A stretch of 64,000 nucleotides of DNA from Pelagibius sp. CAU 1746 (GCF_039839785.1 NZ_JBDOQT010000001.1:2108001-2172000), one strand, 5' to 3'; shown: positions 16,762 to 26,121, numbered from the stretch's first letter. Made by a program: numbers and translations. Notes: generated by a model not told the origin, from the letters alone.

Positions 16762-18459
16762 TTACGCGGGGCCGCGGAAGGCGTTGGTGATCGGATAGCG
16801 GCGGTCCTTGCCGAAGGCGCGGCGGGTGATCTTCACGCCGGGGCAGGCCTGGCGGCGCTTGTACTCCGCCAGCTCCAGCATGTGCCAGACGCGGTTCACC
16901 AGTTCACGGTCGTGGCCGCGCGCGGCGATGACGTCGACGCTTTCCTCGCCCTCGATCAGCCCCTTCAGGATGTCGTCCAGTATCGGATAGGGCGGCAGGC
17001 TGTCCTCGTCCTTCTGGTCGGGCTTCAGCTCGGCCGAGGGCGGCTTGGTGATGATGCGCTCCGGGATGACTCGCCCGGCCGGGCCCAGCGCGCCCGGCGG
17101 CAGCGCCTGGTTGCGCCAGCGCGCCAGCTCGAAGACCATGGTCTTGTAGAGGTCCTTCATGGGATTGAAGCCGCCGACCATGTCGCCGTAGAGCGTGGCG
17201 TAGCCGACCGAGACCTCGGACTTGTTGCCCGTCGACAGCACCATGTAGCCGAGCTTGTTGGAGACAGCCATCAGGGTCAGGCCGCGCGAGCGCGCCTGGA
17301 TGTTCTCTTCCGTCGTATCGGCAGCATAGCCGTTGAGGATCGGTTGCAGCATCTCGTCGAAGGCCTTCATGGCCGGCTCGATCGAGACGCTGTCGATCTC
17401 GATGCCCATCAACTGCGCGGCTTCCGCGGCATCGTCCAGGCTTTCCTGGCTGGTGTAGGGCGAGGGCATCATCACGCTGTGCACGCGCTCCGGCCCCAGT
17501 GCGTCGACCGCCACGGCGGCGGTCAGCGCCGAGTCTATGCCGCCGGAAAGTCCCAGGATGACGCCCGGAAAGCGGTTCTTGTTCACGTAGTCGCGCAGGC
17601 CCAGGATCAGCGCGCGATAGGCCAGTTCCAAATCGCTGTCCGGCGCCACCTGGCGTCCCGCCGCCGCCGCCCAGCCCCCGCCATTGCTATCGTCGCCGCG
17701 CCGCCACTCGACCACCTCCAGCGCCTCCTCGAAGGCGGGGAGTTGGACCGGCAGGCCGTGGTCGGCGTTGAGGGCGAAGGAGGCGCCGTCGAAGACCAGC
17801 TCGTCCTGGCCGCCGACCTGGTTCACGTAGATCAGCGGCAGGCCGGTTTCCGTGACGCGCTGAACGGCGAGCTGCATGCGCTCTTCGATCTTGTCCATCT
17901 CGAAGGGCGAGCCGTTGATGACCACCAGGATCTCCGCGCCGGACTCCTCCAGGCACTCGCTGACGTCGGGGAGCCACATGTCCTCGCAGACCATGACGCC
18001 CAGGCGCACGCCGCGGTAGTTCACCGGGCCCGGCAGGGGGCCGGCGCCGAAGACACGCTTCTCGTCGAAGACGCCATAGTTCGGCAGCTCGTGCTTGGTG
18101 CGGTGAGTGACCACCTTGCCGCCGTCCAGCACATAGGCGGTGTTGAAGACCTTGCCGAACAGCGGCGGTTTGGCGTTCGGGTCCTGGCGCCAGGGGCCGC
18201 CGACGATCATGCCGGGGCCGCCGTCGGCGGTGTCCTGCGCCAGGGCCTCGATGGCGCTGAGGGCGGCGTCGAGGAACATCGGCTTCAGCACCAGGTCCTC
18301 GGTGGGGTAGCCGGTGATGACCATCTCCGAGGCGACCACCAGATCGGCGCCTGCCGCCGCGGCCTCGGCCCGCGCCTTGCGCAGCAGGGCCAGGTTGCCG
18401 GCGATATCGCCCATGGTGGGGTTGCACTGCGCGAGCGCGATCTTCAGAGCGTCAGCCAT
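16762..18459 (-). CDS. nadE: glutamine-dependent NAD+ synthetase
   Basis: A 565-residue two-domain enzyme that amidates nicotinate adenine dinucleotide to NAD+. The N-terminal nitrilase-type glutaminase (about 1-270) has the Lys in TKHELPNYGVFDEKR and the Cys in GVMVCEDMWLPDV. The C-terminal synthetase (about 290-565) has the pyrophosphatase loop LGLSGGIDSALTAA, STGNKSEVSVGY and GDMVGGFNP. First residues MADALKIALAQCNPTMGDI are typical. It stands with a nicotinate phosphoribosyltransferase two genes upstream, so this is an NAD synthesis and salvage block. Confidence 0.96.
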   Translation of the reverse strand: MADALKIALAQCNPTMGDIAGNLALLRKARAEAAAAGADLVVASEMVITGYPTEDLVLKPMFLDAALSAIEALAQDTADGGPGMIVGGPWRQDPNAKPPLFGKVFNTAYVLDGGKVVTHRTKHELPNYGVFDEKRVFGAGPLPGPVNYRGVRLGVMVCEDMWLPDVSECLEESGAEILVVINGSPFEMDKIEERMQLAVQRVTETGLPLIYVNQVGGQDELVFDGASFALNADHGLPVQLPAFEEALEVVEWRRGDDSNGGGWAAAAGRQVAPDSDLELAYRALILGLRDYVNKNRFPGVILGLSGGIDSALTAAVAVDALGPERVHSVMMPSPYTSQESLDDAAEAAQLMGIEIDSVSIEPAMKAFDEMLQPILNGYAADTTEENIQARSRGLTLMAVSNKLGYMVLSTGNKSEVSVGYATLYGDMVGGFNPMKDLYKTMVFELARWRNQALPPGALGPAGRVIPERIITKPPSAELKPDQKDEDSLPPYPILDDILKGLIEGEESVDVIAARGHDRELVNRVWHMLELAEYKRRQACPGVKITRRAFGKDRRYPITNAFRGPA

Positions 18460-18542
18460 GGCAGATACTTACCCTGCCCCGAGGGGGAGCGGCAAGACGG
18501 CGCGCAGCAACCCAGCTTTGCGCCGGGCGCCGGCGGCGGCTT

Positions 18543-18989
18543 TCAGGCCTTCCCTTGAGCTTCCTTGGCGGCCAGGGCGCGGATGCGCTCGACCATGGAG
18601 AACAGGCCGTTGGCCCGGTTGGGGCTCAGGTGCTGCTCGAAACCGAGCTGGCCGATGGCCCCCTTGATGTCCACCGCCAGGATTTCCTCCGGCGTGCGGC
18701 CGTCGTAGATCTCCATCAGCACGGCGATGAGCCCCTTGACGATGTGGGCGTCGCTGTCGGCGATGAAGTGCAGGGTGGGAGGCGTGCCGGGGCGGACCTC
18801 GTCGACGATCCAGACCTGGCTGGTGCAGCCGCGCACCTTGGTCTCCTCCGTCTTCAGGGCCTCGTCCATGGGCTCCAGCTTGCGCCCCAGGTCGATGACG
18901 TAGCGGAAGCGGTCTTCCCAGTCGTCCAGGAAGGAGAAGTTGCCGATCAGTTCCTCGACGCGAGAGTCGTTGGCGGTGGTGTGCGTCAT
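18543..18989 (-). CDS. SufE-family cysteine-desulfurase accessory protein
   Basis: A 148-residue SufE protein. The acceptor Cys is in KVRGCTSQVW, and the N-terminus has the typical NFSFLDDWEDRFRYVIDLGRK. SufE takes persulfide sulfur from the SufS desulfurase for Fe-S assembly. No other suf gene is beside it. It lies between the two NAD genes on the same strand, 24 nt after the phosphoribosyltransferase stop and 83 bp before nadE. Confidence 0.92.
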   Translation of the reverse strand: MTHTTANDSRVEELIGNFSFLDDWEDRFRYVIDLGRKLEPMDEALKTEETKVRGCTSQVWIVDEVRPGTPPTLHFIADSDAHIVKGLIAVLMEIYDGRTPEEILAVDIKGAIGQLGFEQHLSPNRANGLFSMVERIRALAAKEAQGKA

Positions 18990-19013
18990 GGGCCGGGTTA
19001 TGCGGGATGCGGC

Positions 19014-20204
19014 CTAGCGGCGCAACAGGAACTCGCGCCCGACCTTCACCCGCGGCACGCCGTCGTAGTCCACGACATCCGCGGTGGCGTAGGTTTCCGA
19101 CCACTTCGAAGGCAGGTAGGAGCCGGTGCCGATGACGTCGACCGGAGCCTTGGCCTCGGCCATGAGGCGGCACTTGGCTGGCCCGAAGCCGGAGGAGGCG
19201 ACGATCTTCACCTTGTTGAAGCCCTCGCGGTCCAGGCATTCGCGCATGCGCCAGACGGCGGCGGCGGAGACGCCGGGGCCGACCAGGTAGCGCAACTCGT
19301 CGTCGGAGCGGTAGCCGCGCAGGGCGCCGGGGGCGTTGCGCTCCAGCACCGCATAGGATTCCGGCGGGTCCAGGCCCTCGATGAAGCGGCCGCCGGGGGT
19401 GTCGATGCGCACTGCCAGGCTGCCGGCTGCGGCGCGGCGCGGGAAGCGCCGGCAGCAGGTGAGGGCGTCGGTCACCTCGCGCGCGAAGTAGTCGACCAGC
19501 ACAGTCATGGGCTCGTCGGGGAAGGTCTCGTCGTACATTTCCGCGGCGCGCAGGGTCGAGCCGGCGTAGCCGATGAAGGCGTGGGGCATGGTCCCGCGCC
19601 CGGCGTCGAGGCCGAAGTAGTGGGCGGTGGCGTCGGTGGCGTTGCCGATGAAGCCGACCGCGCCGACCTTGCGGCGCGCCCGCTCCGAGCCCACGGAGGC
19701 GGCATAGGCCATCAACTCGGCCATCTCCGTGCCCGCGCAGTGCCGCGCGTCCATGGCCAGGAAGGCCACCTTGGGCAGGTCCGCGCACATGGCATAGGCG
19801 TTGTAGGCGGCCACGCAGGCCGGCCCCAGCTTCTGCAGCAGCAGGGTCTCCAGGTCCGAGAGCTGCGACAGCGGGCCGGTGACGTAGAACATGGGCTCGC
19901 CGGCGCCGACCCACTTGCCCTCGGGATAGCGCAGGTCGATCTCGAAGCTGACGCCGCGGCGCCGGCCGATGTCGGCCAGCCAGTCGAGGGCCAGGCGCGG
20001 CGCGGAGATGACCGGGCGGCGCATGAAGATGGCGTAGGTGGCCTGGATATCGCCGAAGCGCTCGACCGCCTTGCGGGTGCGCTTGAAGTAGACGTCGGTC
20101 CAGGCGGAGATGTCGGCTTCGGCGGTCGGCCAGCCGACGCCGCAGGCGGTCAACCCCTCCGCCTCGGTTTCAGGGGATTTGGGCCGGCTGGGGCCTTCGG
20201 GCAT
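19014..20204 (-). CDS. pncB: nicotinate phosphoribosyltransferase
   Basis: A 396-residue member of the NAPRTase family, which joins nicotinate to phosphoribosyl pyrophosphate to feed the Preiss-Handler route to NAD. Seen: DVYFKRT near residue 37, the YNAYAMCADLPK and DARHCAGTEM stretches, and IVASSGFGPAKC in the phosphate-binding barrel part. The close neighbour nadE performs the last step of the same route. Substrate could in principle be another pyridine base, since the whole family looks alike; context favours nicotinate. Confidence 0.85.
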   Translation of the reverse strand: MPEGPSRPKSPETEAEGLTACGVGWPTAEADISAWTDVYFKRTRKAVERFGDIQATYAIFMRRPVISAPRLALDWLADIGRRRGVSFEIDLRYPEGKWVGAGEPMFYVTGPLSQLSDLETLLLQKLGPACVAAYNAYAMCADLPKVAFLAMDARHCAGTEMAELMAYAASVGSERARRKVGAVGFIGNATDATAHYFGLDAGRGTMPHAFIGYAGSTLRAAEMYDETFPDEPMTVLVDYFAREVTDALTCCRRFPRRAAAGSLAVRIDTPGGRFIEGLDPPESYAVLERNAPGALRGYRSDDELRYLVGPGVSAAAVWRMRECLDREGFNKVKIVASSGFGPAKCRLMAEAKAPVDVIGTGSYLPSKWSETYATADVVDYDGVPRVKVGREFLLRR

Positions 20205-20455
20205 GGCTCTTCCTTCCGAAAGCTGCAGCCTCCGTCATCTTTCGCCGGGCTGCTTGACGAAGTCTAGCGCGAAGGCGCCCGCTGGGACCAGAGCGCAGGG
20301 CGACTGGCAGGTCTGCAAATATCAACCAGCAAGGCAATCCGGGCTCCGCCGTACCGGCCGCTAGTGCCGGCGAGGCGCCTGGGCGGTGCCGGCGAAGCGG
20401 CTGCCCGGCGGCCGCAGGGCGGGCCGCCGGGGATGACGCTTAGCCGGGGTGACGC

Positions 20456-21850
20456 TCAGGAGGCCGCGGCGACCTTGTCGCTGTCGCCGTTCTGGCGGGC
20501 GATGCGCTCGTCCTTCAGGGCCTCGGAGATGAGGAAGGCCAGCTCCAGCGACTGCTTGGCGTTGAGGCGCGGGTCGCAGTGGGTGTGGTAGCGGTCGCCC
20601 AGCGTCTCGTCGCTGATCGCCTGGGCGCCGCCGATGCACTCGGTGACGTCCTGGCCGGTCATCTCGAAGTGGACGCCGCCGGCGTAGCTGCCCTCGGCGC
20701 GGTGCACGGCGAAGAAGTTCTTCACCTCGGCCAGCACCCGGTCGAAGGGCCGCGTCTTGTAGCCGCTGGCCGACTTAATGGTGTTGCCGTGCATGGGATC
20801 GCAGGACCACACCACCTTCTTGCCCTCGCGTTCGACGGCGCGGATCAGCGCCGGCAGGTGCTCGGCCACCTTGTCGTGGCCCATGCGGGCGATGAGGGTC
20901 AGGCGGCCGGCCTCGTTCTTCGGATTGAGCGTGTCGAGCAGGCGGATCAGATCGTCCGGGTCCGTGGTCGGGCCGCACTTCATGCCGATGGGGTTGCAGA
21001 TGCCGCGCATGAACTCGACGTGCGCCTCCGCCGGGTCGCGGGTGCGGTCGCCGATCCACAGCATGTGGGCCGAGCAGTCGTACCACTGGCCGGTCAGGCT
21101 GTCGGTGCGGGTCAGCGCCTGCTCGTACCACAGCAGCAGCGCCTCGTGGCTGGTGTAGAAGTCGGTCTCGCGCAGCTCCGGCACCGTCGCCGGCTCGATG
21201 CCGCAGGCGCGCATGAAGTTCAGCGCCTCGTCGATGCGTCCGGCCAGTTCGTCGTAACGCTGGCCCTGGGCGCCGTCGGAGACGAACTCCAGGTTCCACT
21301 GGTGCACCTTGTGCAGGTCGGCGAAGCCGCCCTGGGCGAAGGCGCGCAGCAGGTTCAGCGTTGCGGCGGCCTGGTTGTAGGCGCGCACCAGGCGCTCGGG
21401 GTCCGGCTCGCGGGCGTCCTTGGTGAACTCGATGCCGTTGATGATGTCGCCGCGGTAGCTCGGCAGCTCGACGCCGTCGATGGTCTCCGTCGGCGCCGAG
21501 CGCGGCTTGGCGAACTGGCCGGCCATGCGGCCCACCTTCACGATGGGACAGCCGGCGCCGAAGGTCAGCACCACCGCCATCTGCAGCATCACCCGGAAGG
21601 TGTCGCGGATGTTGTTCGGGTGGAACTCGGCGAAGCTTTCCGCGCAGTCGCCGCCCTGGAGCAGAAAAGCCTTGCCTTCCGCCACCTGGGCCAGCTGCGC
21701 GCGCAGCCGGCGGGCCTCGCCGGCAAAAACCAGCGGCGGATAGTTGGAGAGCTGCTGCTCCACACGCTCCAGCGCGGCTTTGTCGGCGTAGTCCGGCACC
21801 TGCCGGATCGGCTTGCTGCGCCAGCTATCGGGCGCCCAGGGGGTGGCCAT
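20456..21850 (-). CDS. 3-deoxy-7-phosphoheptulonate synthase, class II
   Basis: A 464-residue plant-like (class II) DAHP synthase, the first enzyme of the shikimate pathway, joining erythrose-4-phosphate and phosphoenolpyruvate. Family marks include [12 protein letters not shown] with the metal Cys, [26 protein letters not shown] and [15 protein letters not shown]. It starts [18 protein letters not shown], as in other class II enzymes. It stands alone, with gaps of about 250 bp on both sides. Bacterial class II enzymes are inhibited by aromatic end products; no RNA control element was seen. Confidence 0.95.
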   Translation of the reverse strand: MATPWAPDSWRSKPIRQVPDYADKAALERVEQQLSNYPPLVFAGEARRLRAQLAQVAEGKAFLLQGGDCAESFAEFHPNNIRDTFRVMLQMAVVLTFGAGCPIVKVGRMAGQFAKPRSAPTETIDGVELPSYRGDIINGIEFTKDAREPDPERLVRAYNQAAATLNLLRAFAQGGFADLHKVHQWNLEFVSDGAQGQRYDELAGRIDEALNFMRACGIEPATVPELRETDFYTSHEALLLWYEQALTRTDSLTGQWYDCSAHMLWIGDRTRDPAEAHVEFMRGICNPIGMKCGPTTDPDDLIRLLDTLNPKNEAGRLTLIARMGHDKVAEHLPALIRAVEREGKKVVWSCDPMHGNTIKSASGYKTRPFDRVLAEVKNFFAVHRAEGSYAGGVHFEMTGQDVTECIGGAQAISDETLGDRYHTHCDPRLNAKQSLELAFLISEALKDERIARQNGDSDKVAAAS

Positions 21851-22118
21851 GACGGTCCTCTTTCTTAACTCTCAGGTATCGTTGATGTTGTCGGACCGCC
21901 GGTTTTACGCGCTTAGGCCCGGTTTTTCCACAGGAAAAGCCGCCTCATACCCCCTCAAGAAGCGCGGTTAACCTTGGAGTCGCGCGCGGGGGGCGCTGTT
22001 CCGCGGCGGTTAACCGCACCCACCGGGCAAGAGTAGCTTGCCGTCCCGGAGGGGCGCTTGACCGCCGCCGGGCAAACCGGGAAGCTGCGCCCTCCCAAAG
22101 GGCAGCGACCGAACATTC

Positions 22119-22709
22119 ATGACTCCTTCCGATGATTCCCTGGCTGCGGCCCGCGCCCTCTTGGCGCCGGGCGAGACCCTGGTCTGGGCCGACCGCCCGG
22201 ACCCGCAGGTGCTGGCGCGCTCCAGGCTGCCGCAGGTGATCCGCGGGGCCTTGGGCCTGGTGGTCATCGCCGGCTTCTTCTGGCTGAGTTTTCTGCCGAA
22301 CTGGCCGGCAGGCGGCCGCGGGCTGCTGCTGACGTTTTTTCTGCTGGCGGCGGTGCTCTATTGCCTCTGGCTGCTCGCCGCGCAGGTCACGGCGCGCAAG
22401 GCTGCTGTGGGGACGCTTTACGCCGTCACCGACCGCCGGGTTCTGGTGCAGGAAACCTGGCCCTTGCGGCGGCTGCGCAGCTTCGCGCCCGGCGATCTGG
22501 ACGCGCCCATGGTGAGCGCGGCGGGGCCCGGCTTCGGCACCGTCGTCTTTCACGACCGCAAGCTGCCCTGGTGGCAGCGCAGCGCCGGCGGCGGCACCCG
22601 CATCGAGGCCTTCTACGGTATTGCCGGCGCCCAGCGGGTGGCCGAGGAGATCGCCCGGCTGCGCGGCGCGCCGCAGACCGGGTCCGAGTTTCCCGACGAA
22701 GACACCTGA
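22119..22709 (+). CDS. PH-domain-like membrane protein of unknown function
   Basis: A 196-residue protein with ALLAPGETLVWADRPDP at the N-terminus, two membrane segments (about 40-60 and 67-90), and a later TLYAVTDRRVLV. This order is typical of bacterial PH-like membrane proteins. The C-terminal part has a beta-rich segment followed by a helix (FYGIAGAQRVAEEIARL). It is 70 bp before a TetR gene on the same strand, but the operator-like palindrome in between suggests a separate transcription unit. Function unknown. Confidence 0.7.
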   Translation: MTPSDDSLAAARALLAPGETLVWADRPDPQVLARSRLPQVIRGALGLVVIAGFFWLSFLPNWPAGGRGLLLTFFLLAAVLYCLWLLAAQVTARKAAVGTLYAVTDRRVLVQETWPLRRLRSFAPGDLDAPMVSAAGPGFGTVVFHDRKLPWWQRSAGGGTRIEAFYGIAGAQRVAEEIARLRGAPQTGSEFPDEDT

Positions 22710-22748
22710 CCCCGCCGGGGCCGCCGCTCGCATCCGCCGCCGCTCTTT

Positions 22749-22772
22749 ACTATACCGTCCAGACGGTATAGT
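22749..22772. promoter_or_regulatory. perfect operator-like palindrome before the TetR gene
   Basis: ACTATACCGTC (22749-22759), 2-nt centre, GACGGTATAGT (22762-22772): an 11-bp arm perfect palindrome ending 7 bp before the TetR start codon. The TATAC part could double as a -10 element. It is the obvious autoregulatory site for the TetR repressor. Confidence 0.85.
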
Positions 22773-22779
22773 TTGAAGC

Positions 22780-23337
22780 ATGATCAGACGCGACAGACGG
22801 CAGGAAATCCTTCAGGCGGCCGGGCGGGTCGTGCTGGACCAGGGCGTCGGCGCCTTCACCCTGGAGGCGGTGGCCGCCGCGGCCGGCGTCAGTAAGGGCG
22901 GGCTGCTCTACCACTTCGCCACCAAGGAAGAGCTGCTGAGCGGCATGGTCGACCAGTTGATCGAGATGACCGAGGCGCGCATCGAGCGCGCCATGGCCAA
23001 GGACGAAGGACCGGGCCGCTGGACCCGCGCCTACCTGGCCGCCTGCGCGGTCGACCCTTCGGGGCAAGACCCGCTGGACCGGCTCGCCACCGCCCTGCTG
23101 GCCGCCGGGGCTACCGACCCCGGCCTGCTGGACAGCCTGCGGCGGCATGAAACGGCGTGGAACGACCTCAGCCGTGCCGATGGCCTGGATGCGACGACCG
23201 CCAGCATCGTGCGCCTGGCCGCCGACGGCCTGTGGATGAACGATCTCTTCGGTATCGAGGTGCTCTCGGCGCGGGAGCGCAAGGCGGTGCTCAAGCGCCT
23301 CGGGGAGATGACCCGGAGCGGGGAGAGCGGATCATGA
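22780..23337 (+). CDS. TetR/AcrR-family transcriptional regulator
   Basis: A 185-residue regulator. The N-terminal helix-turn-helix reads FTLEAVAAAAGVSKGGLLYHF (first 20 residues of it span about 28-47), followed by the KEELL linker and an all-helical ligand domain. A perfect palindrome sits directly before the start codon and its stop codon overlaps the SMR pump start (ATGA), so it almost surely controls its own operon and the pump (inference). Ligand unknown; cationic drugs are the likely class. Confidence 0.92.
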   Translation: MIRRDRRQEILQAAGRVVLDQGVGAFTLEAVAAAAGVSKGGLLYHFATKEELLSGMVDQLIEMTEARIERAMAKDEGPGRWTRAYLAACAVDPSGQDPLDRLATALLAAGATDPGLLDSLRRHETAWNDLSRADGLDATTASIVRLAADGLWMNDLFGIEVLSARERKAVLKRLGEMTRSGESGS

Positions 23338-23666
23338 CCGCGCCCGTTATCCCCTACCTGCTGCTGGTCCTGGCCATTGTGACGGAGGTGATCGCCACCT
23401 CGGCGCTGAAGGCCTCCGACGGCATGACGCGCCTCTGGCCTGCGGGCATCGTCGTCGTCGGCTACGCCGTCGCCTTCCTGCTGCTGGCCCAGACCCTGAA
23501 GACGCTGCCGGTCGGCCTGACCTACGCCATCTGGGCAGGGGTCGGGGTGGTCGGCGTCGCCCTGGTCGGCATCTTCTATTTCGGCGAGACCATGACCCTG
23601 GCCAAGGCGGCGGGCATCGCGCTGATCATCGTCGGCGTGATCCTGGTGCAGACCAACTCCGCCTAG
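23334..23666 (+). CDS. SMR-family multidrug efflux protein (EmrE/QacE type)
   Basis: A 110-residue protein with four membrane helices. The essential helix-1 Glu is in VTEVIATSALKASDGMTR, and helix 3 has GLTYAIWAGVGVV, both typical of the drug-exporting EmrE/Qac branch rather than SugE/Gdx. Such proteins act as antiparallel dimers that exchange protons for quaternary ammonium compounds. The start overlaps the TetR stop by four bases, giving translational coupling. Confidence 0.93.
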   Translation: MTAPVIPYLLLVLAIVTEVIATSALKASDGMTRLWPAGIVVVGYAVAFLLLAQTLKTLPVGLTYAIWAGVGVVGVALVGIFYFGETMTLAKAAGIALIIVGVILVQTNSA

Positions 23667-23676
23667 CGCGACTTGA

Positions 23677-24372
23677 CTACTCCGGAGCCCGTTCATCCCT
23701 GGCAAGCTCGAGCGGCAGCCAGCGGTAGTGACCGGTCATCGGCCAGTCGAAGAGCACGTCCTCCAGGCGCGGCCCGGCGCCGATGTTGTGCACCACCTTG
23801 GGCCGCCCGGTGATCCCCCTGCGGTCCGTCACGATGCCGATGTGCGGCAGGAAGCCCGAACTTCCCCTTAGGTTCCAGGCCGCCAGGTCGCCGGGCCGGT
23901 AGTCCGCCGGGTCGCCGCTGGCCGGCAGGGCGGCGCCCTGGCGTCTCAAGAAGGTCTCCAGGTTGGGCACCCGGCGGTGGTCGATGTTGCTGTCGGGCCG
24001 GCTGAGGCCCCAGTGCCTGGGGTAGGCATCGAAGGCGGTGCGCATGTCCTCGTGCACAAGCTGCTGCAGGTCGATGCCGAGGGCGCGGTAGCTGCGGATC
24101 ACCACGTCGGAGCAGACGCCGCGATCCGCAGGCACGTCGCCGCCGGGGTAGGCGAGGCGCACATAGGCGGGGTCGTAGACCACCTTTGCCCGGGTGCGCG
24201 CCAGGGCGGCGGCGTTGAGCCGCGCCGCCAGGCGCCGGGCCGGATTCCGGGAGGCGAGTGCGGCGGCGGCAGGCCGGGCGGGCGGCAGCGCGCCCAGCAT
24301 CAGGCCACCGGCCAAGCTACCGGCCAGGGTGCCGAGGCAGCGGCGGCGGGTCGGCAAGGTCGAAGCGGGCAT
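23677..24372 (-). CDS. DUF1287-family exported protein
   Basis: A 231-residue exported protein. The N-terminus (LPTRRRCLGTLAGSLAGG) has a twin-Arg-like region followed by a hydrophobic stretch; a Tat signal is possible. The mature part matches the DUF1287 (YijF) family: KVVYDPAYVRLAYPGGDVP, DRGVCSDVVIRSYRALGIDL with the conserved Cys, and IVTDR with an upstream His. The Cys/His arrangement resembles papain-like NlpC/P60 folds, so a cell-wall amidase role is possible but untested. Convergent with the SMR gene. Confidence 0.85.
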   Translation of the reverse strand: MPASTLPTRRRCLGTLAGSLAGGLMLGALPPARPAAAALASRNPARRLAARLNAAALARTRAKVVYDPAYVRLAYPGGDVPADRGVCSDVVIRSYRALGIDLQQLVHEDMRTAFDAYPRHWGLSRPDSNIDHRRVPNLETFLRRQGAALPASGDPADYRPGDLAAWNLRGSSGFLPHIGIVTDRRGITGRPKVVHNIGAGPRLEDVLFDWPMTGHYRWLPLELARDERAPE

Positions 24373-24546
24373 GGGCTCCCTTTCGCTGGTGTCGAGGTAG
24401 GTCGGCGCGAGCCTGCGTCAGGTTCACCCGGCGGTGCGGCGGCTTTATGGCGGCCCTTGGGGGCAATTAGGGCAAAAAAAACGGCGGAGAGCCGGGTGGC
24501 CTCCGCCGCTTGTGAGTCTGCAGGTGAGGGTTCTGGCGTATTCGAT

Positions 24547-24840
24547 CTAGGCCCGCCAGAAAGGCTTTCTCGTTTCCTCACGCACCTCGGCGGGGTGAAG
24601 GCCGATGTCACGCAGGATGTAGTCGGGCAAGCGTTCCAGGGCATTGCGCTCGCGCAGGCGGTGCTGCCAGAGAACCAGCGGGGCCGCGGCGGCGAAAAAG
24701 GCCCAGAGCAGGACGCGGGTCAAGGGGGAGCCCCTGCGCTGCCAGCGCAGCTCCGGCCGGCCGAGGTCGGCGCCCGGAGATTTGGGGAGACGGGGAGTGT
24801 CGGGGACCCTTCGGGAGGCCCCGGTCGTAAGGCTCGTCAT
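24547..24840 (-). CDS. DUF1127-type small protein
   Basis: A 97-residue protein. A hydrophobic segment (LLWAFFAAAAPLVLW) precedes the C-terminal motif RNALERLPDYILRDIGLHPAEV, which is the DUF1127 (YjiS-like) signature. Longer than the usual 45-70 residue members because of its N-terminal part. DUF1127 proteins in alphaproteobacteria affect RNA turnover and phosphate or carbon responses in some species (family knowledge); no evidence of that here. Divergent from the LysR gene, which may control it. Confidence 0.75.
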   Translation of the reverse strand: MTSLTTGASRRVPDTPRLPKSPGADLGRPELRWQRRGSPLTRVLLWAFFAAAAPLVLWQHRLRERNALERLPDYILRDIGLHPAEVREETRKPFWRA

Positions 24841-24953
24841 TAGGTCACCTGATTGGCTGAGGTTGACGGAGGCGTTGACAGAAGGAGTGGCTTCTGTCCT
24901 GAAATATCGTGCGATTGCTCAAAACTCGCAAACGACGATTAATAATGCTGAAT

Positions 24954-24968
24954 ATTAGCTGCACTAAT
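24954..24968. promoter_or_regulatory. candidate LysR-type binding site
   Basis: ATTAGCTGCACTAAT fits the T-N11-A rule with 5-bp inverted arms, in an AT-rich divergent gap, 27 bp before the LysR start. Confidence 0.5.
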
Positions 24969-24994
24969 GTAAGGACAATCGGGGAGATGTGCTG

Positions 24995-25945
24995 ATGGCG
25001 GTGCCGCCGCTGCCGGCCCTGCGCACCTTCGAGGTCGCGGCCCGGCACCTCAGTTTCACCAAGGCAGCCGCCGAGTTGCACGTCACCCAAGGCGCTGTCA
25101 GCCAGCAGATCAAGCAGTTGGAGGCCAGCCTCGGCTTCGCTCTCTTCAACCGTGGAGCGCGTGGCCTGACGCTGACCGACAAGGGTGAAGCCCTGGCCGA
25201 GACGGCGCAGCGCGCCTTCCGCCGCCTCTTCGACAAGATCGAGGAACTGCGCCAGCCGGAGGAGGGCGGCATCCTGACAGTTTCTGCCAGTCCCTCCCTG
25301 GCGGTGAAGTGGCTGATTCCCCGCCTGGGACGCTTCTATCAGCGCCACCCGGAAGTCGATCTGCGTATTCGTCCCGATCCCATGGTGATCGATCTGCTGG
25401 CCCAGTCGGACAGCGTCGACATGGCGATCCGCTTCGGCCAGGGACCGTTTCCCGAGCTGACGGCGGTGCCCTTCATGCACGAGACGGTTTTTGCCGTGGC
25501 CAGCCCGGAGTTGCTGGCCAAGGGGCCGCCGCTGCGCCGGCCCCGCGACCTGAAGCACCACACCCTCTTGCACAGCGATTCGGTACGCCTGGAGGTGAAT
25601 TCCATGGCCAATTGGGAAGTCTGGCTGACGCTTCTGAACGTCACCGGCGTCGACGCCAATGCGGGGCCGACCTTTCCCAGCAGCTACATGCTGCTGCAGG
25701 CGGCGATGCACGGCCAGGGCGTGGCGCTGACCTGGGCGGCGCTGGCCGACGACGACCTGCGCGCGGGGCGCCTGGTGCGCCTTTTCGACCGGGCGCTGGA
25801 GGGCTCCATGAGCTACTTCGCCCTCACCACCCGGGCCGCCGCGCGCAAGCCGAAGGTCATCGCTTTCCGCGACTGGCTGCTGGAGGAGGGACGCAGTTTC
25901 ACCCATGGCGCCGCGCCGCCGCCGCAGGACGTGCCGCTGAAGTGA
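24995..25945 (+). CDS. LysR-family transcriptional regulator (GcvA-like)
   Basis: A 316-residue LysR regulator. The winged helix-turn-helix is in LSFTKAAAELHVTQGAVSQQ, a pattern close to GcvA, followed by a linker helix and the substrate-binding domain from about residue 90 (LTVSASPSLAVKWLIPRL). The ATG at 24995 is preferred over the GTG at 24989 because GGGGAG lies 8 nt before it. It is divergent from the DUF1127 gene with a T-N11-A box between. Effector unknown. Confidence 0.92.
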   Translation: MAVPPLPALRTFEVAARHLSFTKAAAELHVTQGAVSQQIKQLEASLGFALFNRGARGLTLTDKGEALAETAQRAFRRLFDKIEELRQPEEGGILTVSASPSLAVKWLIPRLGRFYQRHPEVDLRIRPDPMVIDLLAQSDSVDMAIRFGQGPFPELTAVPFMHETVFAVASPELLAKGPPLRRPRDLKHHTLLHSDSVRLEVNSMANWEVWLTLLNVTGVDANAGPTFPSSYMLLQAAMHGQGVALTWAALADDDLRAGRLVRLFDRALEGSMSYFALTTRAAARKPKVIAFRDWLLEEGRSFTHGAAPPPQDVPLK

Positions 25946-26121
25946 AGTGAGCCGCGAAGCGGTTTTGGCAGGTGTTGTCATGACGTCTACGCTAAGCGGG
26001 GCGGAGGATGCGCTCTATCCGCATCTTGTGCCCGGATCTTGCGGCGCTTCGGGCAGGCGGTCTTGCACAGGATTGCGCCGAGCGGCGGCGGACATCGCCG
26101 CGGGCGCCGGGCCGCCCCAAG

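Noticed and set aside
16882-18558. Plus-strand open frame of 558 codons opposite nadE
   Set aside because: Antisense shadow; nadE is conserved along its whole length and the frame has no known domain.
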